From Gammaproteobacteria bacterium (GTDB lineage: Bacteria; Pseudomonadota; Gammaproteobacteria; JAKEHO01), in the NCBI GenBank assembly GCA_027296625.1, contig JAPUIX010000029.1, positions 1 through 64,000 of the forward strand: a DNA stretch of 64,000 nt. The letters run 5' to 3'. The notes below the pieces were generated by a model. The model searched no databases. It saw only the letters and a list, made by a program, of their open reading frames with translations, and was not told where the DNA came from. Position numbers and translations under genes: made by a program. Shown here one piece after another: positions 37,701-46,576 of the stretch. Every line of letters starts with the position of its first letter. Positions within the stretch are counted from its first letter, which is position 1.

Positions 37701-38297
37701 TTACGCAGTAAGTCGTTGTAGGAGAGTGTCGATTGCAACAGGTTGCGCAGTTTTTGCCGTGACCGAGAAGCGTTCCTTCGGATCGCGCTCACGTTCAAGC
37801 GTGTAAACCGAACCCGGATAAAGTCTCGTCAGGAATTCTTCTAGTGCGGGCTCAAATGCCTCAAAGGCGTCATCGTTGTTCGGTGCAAGCAACCGGTCAT
37901 TGGAAAAGATTTGCACCTCATCACCGCAGAACTTGAGACGCCCTTTTGTCTCGGGTCCCTGCTCCAGGAGCTGGCACGCCTTTAGCACTTTCTGACATAC
38001 GGTGGCTAGTCGCTCGGGCAGTGTACCGGAGAGTGGACGCTTGCTGTAGTACATCATGCCACGCCGATTGCCGGTCTCGTCGAATCCGTAATTTCCCTCA
38101 TCTGCCACGAGAAGCGTTCCCGGCCCCGCATGGACATGGCTATAGTCCGCCACATCGATCAGCAGGTTATCGAGTGCGTCGATCTGAATCCAACGATGGA
38201 ATATCGGAATAAACTCAACCAGGCCGATGGCGTTGCCTTCCTCGGCAAAGAACTTGATCCCAATCTTATGCAGATCCATTGCGCCGTTTGCTGTCAC
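37701..38297 (-). CDS. Conserved protein coupled to nitrite/sulfite reductase, unknown function
   Basis: A 198-residue cytosolic protein with no membrane segment. Landmarks are IGIKFFAEEGNAIGLVEFIP and FHRWIQIDALDNLLIDVADYSHVHAGPG, typical of proteins encoded next to siroheme reductases. Its GTG start lies inside the stop region of the reductase gene (GTGA overlap), so translation is coupled; ATG 38279 is a second possible start. A role in assembly or electron transfer is inferred only from position. Confidence 0.75.
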   Translation of the reverse strand: MTANGAMDLHKIGIKFFAEEGNAIGLVEFIPIFHRWIQIDALDNLLIDVADYSHVHAGPGTLLVADEGNYGFDETGNRRGMMYYSKRPLSGTLPERLATVCQKVLKACQLLEQGPETKGRLKFCGDEVQIFSNDRLLAPNNDDAFEAFEPALEEFLTRLYPGSVYTLERERDPKERFSVTAKTAQPVAIDTLLQRLTA

Positions 38298-40585
38298 CCC
38301 CTTGCTGCCAGAGCCGGCTTTCCATTCCCAATTGCCTGCGCCGTAGCACTCTGTTCCATGATCCTCCCGTTGCAGGCATAGGAGGCCTCAATGAAGAGCT
38401 GTGTTTCCTCAAAGAGGCGCCGGGTCGTGTCTTCATCAAAGGTACGGACTTTGTCCTCGTGCCGACGGAAGAGATACTGAGCAAATTTCCCACCCGCATA
38501 CTTGTCGTGGAAGAGCTTAGTATCGTAGAAGCGGGTGCGAAATTCGCGCACGATCGTCTCGGCATCATCGATAATATCCTGGTACTGTGTTCGAATAAGC
38601 CCCTTGGCTGCCGCCAGCATGGCGCCATAGGCAGCTTCGTCAGCCTTCTGGTAATTCCCGTCTTCAGAGTGTAGTTGCGCTTCGAAATATTGGCGCTCAG
38701 CGGCCTGCAGGTCGAAGTCGATCCGAGACACGATCTCACCGGCGCATTCACCCGCGGCCATGTCGTTGAGGGTAAATTCGCGCGGATCGCGCCAATCCGA
38801 ATAGTAGGAGCGGTCCAGCTCATACGGCGGCACGGTGGCAACCTCGTCCACCAGCACCCGCAGCTCCCGCTTACCAATGCGTTTTATAAAATCCTGGAAG
38901 CGCTCGCCCTTCTCGCGTTCATTGAGATACTTGTCCGCGATCTGTTCAACGAAATCAGGGACGCGTTTGGAGGGCACCACGCCGATGGCAACACCATACG
39001 AACCCGCATTTTCCTCCCATTGACCGCCAAGGACGACCCGGAAATGAGGCACGGTCGTGCCACCCACCTTGCGGCTTACGCCGTAGAAGCCCAGATCGGC
39101 GAGGTGCTGTTGTCCGCACGAATTAAAGCACCCGCTGATCTTAATGCGCAGCCCTTGGATCGCCTTGTCCAGTTGTTGATACTTGGCCGCGAGCCGCACG
39201 CTGAGTTCCGCTGCGAGACCACGGGATGATGCGATGCCAAGTTTGCACGTGTCCGTGCCCGGGCAGGCGGTGACGTCCATAATAGTACCAGCACCCGCTT
39301 CGCCCAAGCCGATCCGCGTAAGCTCACCATGCAGGCCCGGAAGGTCGGCCTCCGAAACCCACCGCAGCAGGATGTTTTGTTCCACCGTGTTGCGAACATT
39401 CTCGCCGACGTACCGCCGTGCGATGTCACCGAGCTGGCGCATCTGCCAGGAGGTAATGTCGCCTAACGGCAGGGTCACCGTGGCCACCGCATACCCGGGC
39501 TGTTTCTGCAAATAGACATTGGTCGCCCGCCATGCCTCAAATGCCGCGTTCGTTGCGCCGCTGTTGAGCTTCGTGGCCGGCTTTAGCGGTTTCTCACCGT
39601 ATGCGGGGAGTTCCTTCAGGTAATCGGTCCATGCATCGTCATGGGGAAGCGCCCGGCGTTCTTCCAGAACCATCTCGCGAAATTGGTCAATACCGAGCTT
39701 ATCCACCAGGAATTTGATGCGCGCTCGGCCGCGATTCTTTTTCTCACCATGCCTCGCGTAGACGCGGGAGATCGCCTGAGATAATGGCAGGATCTCGTCT
39801 TCTGGTACGAACTCGTCAAAGAGCTTCGCCTGGTACGGGACCGCTCCAAGGCCACCGCCGACGTACATCTCAAAGCCCCTTTTCTCAACCCCATCCTCGA
39901 CCCGGGTTCTGGCGATAAATCCCAAGTCATGCATAGTGGTCAATCCACAGGCCCGATGTTTGCAGCCAGAGAAAGCGGGTTTGAACTTGCGGCCAAAATC
40001 CTGCACATCGGGGTGCCCCAGCAAAAAGTGAGCGCAGGCCTTTGCGTAGGGGGTGACATCGAAGGCCTCATCACTGCAGACACCGGCCAGCGGGCACGCG
40101 GTGACATTACGCACGGAATTCCCACACGCTTCGCGGGTCGTGATGCCAACCGCCGCAATGCGCCGCATGAGATCGGGCGTGTCGTCAATATGGACGTAAT
40201 GCAGCTGAATGTCCTGACGCGTGGTGATGTGGCAGATTGCGTCGCAATATTCTTCGGCGACATCGGCCAGGACATCCATCTGATCGGGTGTTAGCCCACC
40301 AAACGGGATCTTGATGCGCTGCATGCCTGGCGCATCCCATAAGGTCTCCCGTCCCTTCGTCAGCTCCCTGGACTTGAAAGACAAGGTGCGCTGGGCGGTA
40401 CCATCATGGCGTTGGCCGTTGTCATAACGCTGGCCATACACACCTCGGCGCAAGCGCGTCTCGGCAAACAGCTTGTCTTCGACCTTGCCTTGGCGCTTAA
40501 GGTCCATCTGGGTCTCGTAGATGTCGATCTCCCGGGCAAGCTCGGGCGGCATCTGCTCTGCGAGGCGTGCTTTCCAACTCGTCAT
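38294..40585 (-). CDS. Siroheme nitrite/sulfite reductase hemoprotein
   Basis: This 763-residue enzyme reduces sulfite or nitrite by six electrons using a coupled siroheme-4Fe4S centre. The cluster motifs are TACPGTDTCKLGIASS (first Cys pair) and SGCFNSCGQQHLADLGFYG (second), with ferrodoxin-like repeats (HYVHIDDTPDLMRRIAAVG and an N-terminal LPFGGLTPDQMDVLA-type start). An extra C-terminal helical domain of about 140 residues (FEAQLHSEDGNYQKADEAAY, FFxxxHDKYAGGKFAQYLF) is HEPN-like. CysI-like and NirA-like branches cannot be separated by eye. It is co-transcribed with the 198-residue partner; no flavoprotein subunit is adjacent. Confidence 0.9.
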   Translation of the reverse strand: MTSWKARLAEQMPPELAREIDIYETQMDLKRQGKVEDKLFAETRLRRGVYGQRYDNGQRHDGTAQRTLSFKSRELTKGRETLWDAPGMQRIKIPFGGLTPDQMDVLADVAEEYCDAICHITTRQDIQLHYVHIDDTPDLMRRIAAVGITTREACGNSVRNVTACPLAGVCSDEAFDVTPYAKACAHFLLGHPDVQDFGRKFKPAFSGCKHRACGLTTMHDLGFIARTRVEDGVEKRGFEMYVGGGLGAVPYQAKLFDEFVPEDEILPLSQAISRVYARHGEKKNRGRARIKFLVDKLGIDQFREMVLEERRALPHDDAWTDYLKELPAYGEKPLKPATKLNSGATNAAFEAWRATNVYLQKQPGYAVATVTLPLGDITSWQMRQLGDIARRYVGENVRNTVEQNILLRWVSEADLPGLHGELTRIGLGEAGAGTIMDVTACPGTDTCKLGIASSRGLAAELSVRLAAKYQQLDKAIQGLRIKISGCFNSCGQQHLADLGFYGVSRKVGGTTVPHFRVVLGGQWEENAGSYGVAIGVVPSKRVPDFVEQIADKYLNEREKGERFQDFIKRIGKRELRVLVDEVATVPPYELDRSYYSDWRDPREFTLNDMAAGECAGEIVSRIDFDLQAAERQYFEAQLHSEDGNYQKADEAAYGAMLAAAKGLIRTQYQDIIDDAETIVREFRTRFYDTKLFHDKYAGGKFAQYLFRRHEDKVRTFDEDTTRRLFEETQLFIEASYACNGRIMEQSATAQAIGNGKPALAARG

Positions 40586-40899
40586 GGCGATATCTAGTTT
40601 ACTCTTGACGAACTACAGTGTGCAGGCGATCCAACTTAACCAATGTACGCGTTGCGATCTTTGCGAAGGGGGAGCGACCCTTATTGCGAAGTAACGCGCA
40701 ACGTACAGTGGCTTCTTATCTTTACTGCATAAAAAAGATAGCACCTTTGCCTTATTCATAAAATAACTAAATATATCTAAAGCTATAACTTCAGGTTATT
40801 AACCCCTCCAGGGTTTCTCGGCCTGTATGAAGCGTCAAAATGTGCCGTGCGCGAGGCGGGGCGGATAGGATCATGAGCCCTCGCCAGAGCCGAGCGGCG
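40586..40899. other. Intergenic region between the reductase and EF-G-like genes
   Basis: About 314 bp. It holds an AT-rich tract at 40735-40795 and no recognised gene. The minus-strand promoter of the reductase must be near 40600, but no good hexamer pair was found. Confidence 0.35.
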
Positions 40900-42951
40900 T
40901 CAATCTGATTCTTCGGAAGGCTTGAACTGCGCGGCGAGTTCCTGCTGGGTCTTTGGCAGCACCGGATCATAGTGACTGAATTCGATGGAATAGGAGCCCG
41001 CTCCACCGGTGATCGATTTGAGCTGGGACTGATAGCTGTCCAGTTCACTCAACGGCACTTGACCTGCGATGGACGTCATTCCGCCCGACAATGCACTGGT
41101 GCTGCTGATGCGTCCACGTTTTCCGGACAGATCGGCGGTGATATCGCCTATCGTGCCGCTCGGGGCTGAGATCTGTATATTGACAATAGGCTCCAGAACA
41201 ACCGACCGCGCCTTACGAACGGCGTCTAGAAAAGCCTTCTTTCCCGCCGTCACAAATGCAATTTCCTTGGAGTCCACCGGGTGGTATTTTCCGTAGTAGA
41301 CAATTACCTTAATGTCCTGCATGGGATAACCTGCGATGGCACCCTCATCAATCACCTGATGTATGCCCTTATTTATCGCCGGGATAAACTGTTTAGGAAT
41401 CACCCCACCGACGATCTTATTGACAAATTCATAACCGCCGCCGCGTTGCATCGGTTCTACCTTCAAAAAGACTTCGCCAAACTGGCCGGCGCCACCGGTT
41501 TGCTTCTTGTGCCTGTGATGGCCTTCCGCACCAGCGGTGATCGTCTCCCGATAAGGGATCTTCGGCGGCCGGGTTTGCACTTCGACGTTGTAACGATCCT
41601 TCAGCCTTTCGAGGATCATGCGAAGATGCAGCTCACCTAGCCCCCTGATCACTGTTTCGTTGAGTGACGCGTTATGTTCCACATGGAAACTTGGATCTTC
41701 TGTTTCCAGCTTCTGAAGCCCATCCGAGATCTTCTGTTCGTCACCCCGACGCTTCGCTTCGATAGCGAGTCCGTGCATCGGCTCCGGAAGTGTTATAGAA
41801 CTCACGTGAATATGATCCTCATCATGGGAATCGTGCAAAACTGCATCGAAATAGATTTCTTCTATCTTTGCAACGGCACAGAGATCGCCCGGAATACCCT
41901 TATCGATTTCAATGTGTTCCTTACCCTGAAGTTTTAATAGGTGCCCGACCTTGAAGGGTTTGCGACCGCTGCCAATGAAGAGTTGGCTTTCTTTTATTAC
42001 GGTTCCCTGATGAATTCGGAACGCGCCTAAGCGGCCCACAAATGGATCAATACTGACTTTGAACACGTGGGCGAGGGCATGCTGCTTAGCATCAGGTTTA
42101 AAATGGACTTTTTCAGCATCATCGCCCTCACCTTTCAAGAAAAGCGGCGGATTTCCTTCCAGGGGATTCGGCATGAGCCGTGTAATTACATCCAGTAGTT
42201 CACCGATCCCAGCACCCGTCTGGGCGGAAACTAGACAGATGGGTACAAGATGTCCCTCACGCAGTGCCTTTTCGAAAGGATCGTGTAATTGCTCAGGAGT
42301 AAGCTCTTCCCCCTGTTCTAGATACAACTCCATTAATTGCTCATCCATCTCGACAACTTGATCGACGATCTGCGTGTGTGCTTCTTCAACTGAAGAAAAG
42401 TCGGTGGTATCGCCGGAGTTCTGGAAAAAACAGTCGGCGACGGACTTACCGCCATCAACGGGCAAGTTAATCGGCAAGCATTCACTTCCGAAGGTGGCCT
42501 TGATTTGGTCGAGCAGGCTTCGGAGATCAACATCCTCCACATCGATCTTGTTAATGATGATAAGCCGATCGAGGTAACGATCTTTGGCCCACTCCATCAT
42601 CCGCTGGGCCACCATTTCGATCCCCGACTGGGCACTGATGACGACCGCAGCAGTCTCAACAGCAGGAAGCACAGCCAACGCTCGACCGATAAAGTCGGGA
42701 TATCCGGGTGTGTCAACAAGATTGATATGCCGCCCCTGATAATCGAGGCTGGCGATGGCGCTGTCTAGCGAATGTTGATGCGCCTTTTCTTGAGGGTCGA
42801 AGTCCAGGACCGTGTTGCCCCGTTCAACTGACCCCATCGTCTTAATAACACCCGCTTTTTGTAGTAAGGCTTCGGCAAGGGTCGTCTTTCCCGAACCGCC
42901 GTGCCCAACAAGGGCGATGTTGCGGATGTCTTGTGTGGTGTACTTAGGCAT
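40900..42951 (-). CDS. Elongation factor G-like GTPase (EF-G2 type)
   Basis: A 683-residue translational GTPase with G1 GHGGSGKTTLAEALL, G3 LVDTPGYPDFIGRA, G4 INKIDVEDVD, domain III/IV signatures (VIRGLGELHLRMILERL, PYRETITAGAEGHHRHKKQ) and YPMQDIKVIVYYGKYHPVDS. The HHRHKKQTGGAGQFG stretch is typical of EF-G paralogues rather than the str-operon fusA. It probably assists translation or ribosome recycling under specific conditions. The frame opens upstream, but AAGGAGGGATCGGCCC before ATG 42951 fixes the start. No ribosomal genes are nearby. Confidence 0.92.
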   Translation of the reverse strand: MPKYTTQDIRNIALVGHGGSGKTTLAEALLQKAGVIKTMGSVERGNTVLDFDPQEKAHQHSLDSAIASLDYQGRHINLVDTPGYPDFIGRALAVLPAVETAAVVISAQSGIEMVAQRMMEWAKDRYLDRLIIINKIDVEDVDLRSLLDQIKATFGSECLPINLPVDGGKSVADCFFQNSGDTTDFSSVEEAHTQIVDQVVEMDEQLMELYLEQGEELTPEQLHDPFEKALREGHLVPICLVSAQTGAGIGELLDVITRLMPNPLEGNPPLFLKGEGDDAEKVHFKPDAKQHALAHVFKVSIDPFVGRLGAFRIHQGTVIKESQLFIGSGRKPFKVGHLLKLQGKEHIEIDKGIPGDLCAVAKIEEIYFDAVLHDSHDEDHIHVSSITLPEPMHGLAIEAKRRGDEQKISDGLQKLETEDPSFHVEHNASLNETVIRGLGELHLRMILERLKDRYNVEVQTRPPKIPYRETITAGAEGHHRHKKQTGGAGQFGEVFLKVEPMQRGGGYEFVNKIVGGVIPKQFIPAINKGIHQVIDEGAIAGYPMQDIKVIVYYGKYHPVDSKEIAFVTAGKKAFLDAVRKARSVVLEPIVNIQISAPSGTIGDITADLSGKRGRISSTSALSGGMTSIAGQVPLSELDSYQSQLKSITGGAGSYSIEFSHYDPVLPKTQQELAAQFKPSEESD

Positions 42952-43313
42952 GGGCCGATCCCTCCTTCTTTTCGTTCTTGCCTCAGCATCCAAACTGAAC
43001 TCGATAGCTTGAGTATACGGAGGGAAGGCGACGGCGCAAGCCGTGGCTTGGAGTGACGAAAACGCCCCATGGCCGCCGGGTCGGCGTGTCGGATTACTCA
43101 GACGCAGGAAAAAAATGGTGTCGAGGGGGTCATGGGCGCCGGGACCCATCAGGGTGGTGTCTACCACCCACGCTATCGGGTAGAAGACTCCAGAACGAAA
43201 TGCCTCCCCGACAGACGGAAGGCTCGCCTATCCCTTGGCCTCTATCCCCGGGCATCGACGACATGGGCATAGGGCGCCCCAGTCCAAGGCCACCCTGGAA
43301 CCGTGTGTCCGGC
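42952..43313. other. GC-rich intergenic region with a stable hairpin
   Basis: About 360 bp upstream of the EF-G-like gene without protein-like frames. A strong hairpin GGGTGGT-GTCT-ACCACCC lies at 43152-43169, and GC-rich blocks flank it. It could be an uncharacterised structured RNA or a decayed gene; I found no match to RNase P, 6S, tmRNA or SRP RNA. Confidence 0.3.
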
Positions 43314-43526
43314 TCAGATGAATTGATAGCGTGCGAGCAGCACGCGTCCTTTTCGGGTTAGATAGCCGTCAGGGTCAACGAAACCGAGCGCCATGGCCTG
43401 GGAATAGACAGTCCGAGGCGCGTTCTTCGGGAGGTAGACCATGCCGTCACCATAACGGTGTTGCAGTATCTGGGCGATCTGGACCTCCGTTGACTCGATT
43501 CTTTCAGTTGCCACTACGGCACTCAT
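43314..43526 (-). CDS. Small hypothetical protein (70 residues)
   Basis: The frame begins MSAVVATERIESTEVQIAQI and ends in LTRKGRVLLARYQFI, with no signal peptide or membrane helix. A good ribosome site (GGAGGAGAGAAG) precedes ATG 43526, supporting translation. The C-terminal half (GFVDPDGYLTRKGRVLL) has the look of a winged-helix or KTSC-like small domain, but I recognise no family. AT-rich DNA lies upstream. Confidence 0.6.
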   Translation of the reverse strand: MSAVVATERIESTEVQIAQILQHRYGDGMVYLPKNAPRTVYSQAMALGFVDPDGYLTRKGRVLLARYQFI

Positions 43527-43570
43527 CTTCTCTCCTCCGCAATCCCCTCTCAAGGGCCAATCCGGCTATG

Positions 43571-43680
43571 TGAATCGCTATAATTCAATATGTTATATAG
43601 TTCTTTTTATATAGATTATATTATGTGATTTGTCAAATAAATTACTTAACTATCTAATTTATATGATTTTATATAGATAG
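43571..43680. other. AT-rich tract with repeated TTATATAG
   Basis: About 110 bp of very AT-rich DNA containing three TTATATAG motifs, unlike the surrounding 50-55 percent GC sequence. It lies upstream of the 70-residue gene (minus strand) and downstream of zapE. It may be an UP-element-rich promoter, a nucleoid-protein binding region or a trace of foreign DNA. Confidence 0.4.
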
Positions 43681-43813
43681 GCCGCGTTCAGCGCCTCGGA
43701 TCCCCTTGCCACTGGCGACGGTCGCCCGTTTGCATGCCCTTTCAGCGAAGAGAAAACAACGGCGCCCGCCAGCCGGGCGTGCCATGCGCTCGCGGCGATA
43801 GGGCGAGTAGGAC

Positions 43814-44901
43814 TTAGGAGAAGTGGGGCCTTGCCAGATAGTCGTGGCTTCGCATCTCTCCGAGACGACTTACGGTACGGCTAAATTGCGGGGACAACTT
43901 GCCGTCACGATAAAGGGCAGTCGGGGGCGCTTCTGCCGAGATAATCAACTTCACATTCCGATCATAGAATTCATCCACCAGATTAATGAGGCGCCTGACC
44001 TTGTCATTATCGGCATCATCCATGGACGGAATATTGGCAATCACCACGGTGTGATAGCAACGGGCAATTTCAATGTAATCCGCGACACTCCGTGGCCACC
44101 ACAGAGTTAGTCAAACTCAAACCAGGCCACACCGTCAGCACAACGCACCGTTGGCATCGGCCGCCCGTTGATCTCGAGCACGACGCCGGCTATCCCCGCA
44201 TGCGGTGAGATATTGGTGAAACAATCGGCGAGACTCTGTGTTGCTGCATTGTCCAACGGGTAATGATAGATATCCCCCTTCTCCAGGATACGAAGCCGAT
44301 AGTCAACTCCACCATCCACCATCACGACCGCTGTTTGCGTTTTTATGAGATCAATCGCCGGCAAAAAACGCTCCTGTTGCAGGCCCTCCCAGTAGAGTCT
44401 ATCCGGCGGCTCATTTGAGGTTACCACTAAGGTTACACCACCATCGAACAGTGCCTTTAACAAGCCGCTGAGCAACATCGCATCCGTAATATCCGAGACG
44501 TGGAATTCATCGAGACAGATTACCCGCGCGCGCCGCACCAGGTCCTGAGCAACCACCTCAAGTGGATCCTCAACGGCATTGATGTTTTTGAGGTCACAGT
44601 GCACCCGCTGCATGAAACGGTAAAAATGAATGCGCTTTTTGTCTTTAAATGGCGGGCAGTCGTGCAGGGCATCCATGAGGTATGTCTTGCCCGTACCCAC
44701 ACCACCCCAGAGATACAAGCCCTTGACCGTGGCTTTATTCGCAGGACGTATCAGTTTCTTCAGCGAAGCAAAGACACCGGCCCGCACTTAACCGATGTTA
44801 ATAAGGTCATCATACAGGCGTTGGGTATGCGAGACGGCACACTCCTGGGCGGGATCACGGCAAAACCCTTCCCGCCCAAGATCCGCTTTATATCTTTCCA
44901 T
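43814..44901 (-). pseudogene. zapE: Cell-division ATPase ZapE, broken by two stops and a frameshift
   Basis: The minus strand carries a near full-length AFG1/ZapE gene (about 362 codons). The N-terminus (MERYKADLGREGFCRDPAQ) is cut by an in-frame TAA immediately before VRAGVFASLKK. The middle part contains Walker A LWGGVGTGKTYLMD, YRFMQRVH, ICLDEFHVSDITDAMLL and VTSNEPPDRLYWEGLQ. A second in-frame TAA follows AWFEFD, and a missing base about 10 nt later shifts the frame. The C-terminus continues as SVADYIEIARCYHTVVIAN, MDDADNDKVRRLI and MRSHDYLARPH. All three lesions lie within otherwise well-conserved family sequence. Confidence 0.9.
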
Positions 44902-45062
44902 CGGTACCATATTTTTTTTGTCGTTGTACGCTTGGGCTCCTACGCAAACCGATCATTGGGACCCTCTTAGTATCACAAGGCGACATAAAAAATAGTATCA
45001 TGGCCCCATCGTTATCAATTCAAGATTGAAGACGTACATAAAGAAGAGCGTCGTCCTAAATC

Positions 45063-45767
45063 ATGCCGCGCAGACTACATTTATCATTTCTTGACTACCA
45101 CAGCGGCAAGTATTTTTATCTTCTGCTGTTACTCCTTATATGGCTTATTGGCTACCCACTTGTCGCCAATTTCCCCATTGCCCGGATTGCCTTTAGTGTC
45201 TTACTTACACTCACATTGCTTGCGAGTGTCTATGCCGTCAGCCAAAAAGGCCACGTCGTCCGCACCGGGCTGGTATTGGCGATCCTAACGTTTATTTTTG
45301 AGTGGTCCGCTTTTAAGTTTCAATTTTGGTGGCTTGAGTTTGCTACAGTAGTGTTGTTCTTTCTTTTCTCTGCCTACATCACGGGGATGATCGTGCTCCA
45401 TGTCGTCAGACAACGTCGCGTGACCATGGATGAGATCTTCGCTGCCATCAGTGCCTATCTGATGATCGGGATGACGGGGGCACTGTTATTTGTCCTCATC
45501 GACCAGGTGGTTCCTGGATCGCTGTCCGTCTCTTCGAGTCTGGGCGCTGGAGGCCCTGAGGTGATGACTTTTCGACGAGTTGATTTTCCGACTTACCTGT
45601 ACTACGGCTTTGTCACGTTGACCACCTTAGGGTACGGCGATATCAATCCCGTTTCTGCCCCAGCCCGAGTATTTTCTTATCTGCTCGCCGTGACCGGCCA
45701 GATTTATCTTACTGTGCTGATCGCCTGGCTCGTGGGCCTGTACATCTCGCAATCGCGAAAGGAATAG
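45063..45767 (+). CDS. Potassium-channel-like membrane protein (Ion_trans_2)
   Basis: The 234-residue protein has about five to six helices. The last pair encloses a K+ selectivity filter YYGFVTLTTLGYGDINP (about residues 177-193), followed by FSYLLAVTGQIYLTVLIAWLVG. No RCK or cyclic-nucleotide domain is attached, so gating is unknown. Expected at the inner membrane as a tetramer. It stands alone between zapE and the YugP-type gene. Confidence 0.88.
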   Translation: MPRRLHLSFLDYHSGKYFYLLLLLLIWLIGYPLVANFPIARIAFSVLLTLTLLASVYAVSQKGHVVRTGLVLAILTFIFEWSAFKFQFWWLEFATVVLFFLFSAYITGMIVLHVVRQRRVTMDEIFAAISAYLMIGMTGALLFVLIDQVVPGSLSVSSSLGAGGPEVMTFRRVDFPTYLYYGFVTLTTLGYGDINPVSAPARVFSYLLAVTGQIYLTVLIAWLVGLYISQSRKE

Positions 45768-45874
45768 ACCCACCATTCATACCCCTGGGCACTTCCGCGA
45801 TCAAGGCCGCTCCCCTAACGCCCCAAAGAAGGGCTTGTGCATGAGACACACTGAATGATCCTGCGGGTGAGCAG

Positions 45875-46558
45875 ATGTTGATTGGCGTCGCGATCCTGTT
45901 GCTACTCGGCCTTGTCTTCGGCCCGCAACTCTGGGCAAGACACACACTCAAAAAATACAGCGGCCCCAGAGACGACTTCCCTGGCACGGGCGGCGAGCTT
46001 GCCCATCACCTCCTGAATCGCTTCGATATGCCGGAAATCAAGGTGGAAGAAACACCATCCGGCGATCACTACGACCCCGGGGACAAAGCCGTCCGGCTTA
46101 CAGGGCCCATTTTTAGTGGCAAGACGCTGACCGCTGTGGTGGTCGCCGCCCACGAAGTGGGGCACGCCATTCAGGACCAGACAGGCTACCGGCCACTGTC
46201 CATGCGTTCGCGGCTGGTTCGAGTAGCGGCCAGGGCAGAGAAACTGGGCGCCATGCTGATGGTCGCGCTACCGTTCATCGCCATACTCGCCCGCATCCCT
46301 GCCGTCGGCGCCCTGATCCTGCTTGCGGGGCTTGCGAGTCTCGGCATTCCGGTGCTGATCCATCTCGTTACCCTGCCGGTGGAGTGGGACGCGAGCTTTC
46401 GGCGGGCGCTGCCCGTGTTGGAGGCCGGCCAATATATCAGCGAATCGGATCTGCCCGCTGCACGCCGGATCCTTACAGCCTGTGCACTCACCTATCTTGC
46501 TGCCTCCCTGGCAAGCTTGCTTAACTTTTACACCTGGATCCGGATCCTCCGGCGCTAA
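45875..46558 (+). CDS. Membrane zinc metallopeptidase, YugP/Zn_peptidase_2 type
   Basis: A 227-residue membrane protease. An N-terminal helix (LIGVAILLLLGLVFGPQLWA) is followed by YSGPRDDFPGTGGELAHHLL, HYDPGDKAVRLT, and the zinc motif VVAAHEVGHAIQDQTGYRP (HEVGH about residue 90). A membrane segment and the family's C-terminal blocks (LPVEWDASFRRALPVLE, ARRILTACALTYLAASLAS) follow. Length matches the family. Role unknown; a stress or membrane-protein quality function is plausible. Confidence 0.92.
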   Translation: MLIGVAILLLLGLVFGPQLWARHTLKKYSGPRDDFPGTGGELAHHLLNRFDMPEIKVEETPSGDHYDPGDKAVRLTGPIFSGKTLTAVVVAAHEVGHAIQDQTGYRPLSMRSRLVRVAARAEKLGAMLMVALPFIAILARIPAVGALILLAGLASLGIPVLIHLVTLPVEWDASFRRALPVLEAGQYISESDLPAARRILTACALTYLAASLASLLNFYTWIRILRR

Positions 46559-46576
46559 CGCCAAGTCACTAGCGTA

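Noticed and set aside
42952-43313. RNase P, tmRNA, 6S or SRP RNA
   Set aside because: None of the conserved core sequences of these RNAs could be found on either strand.
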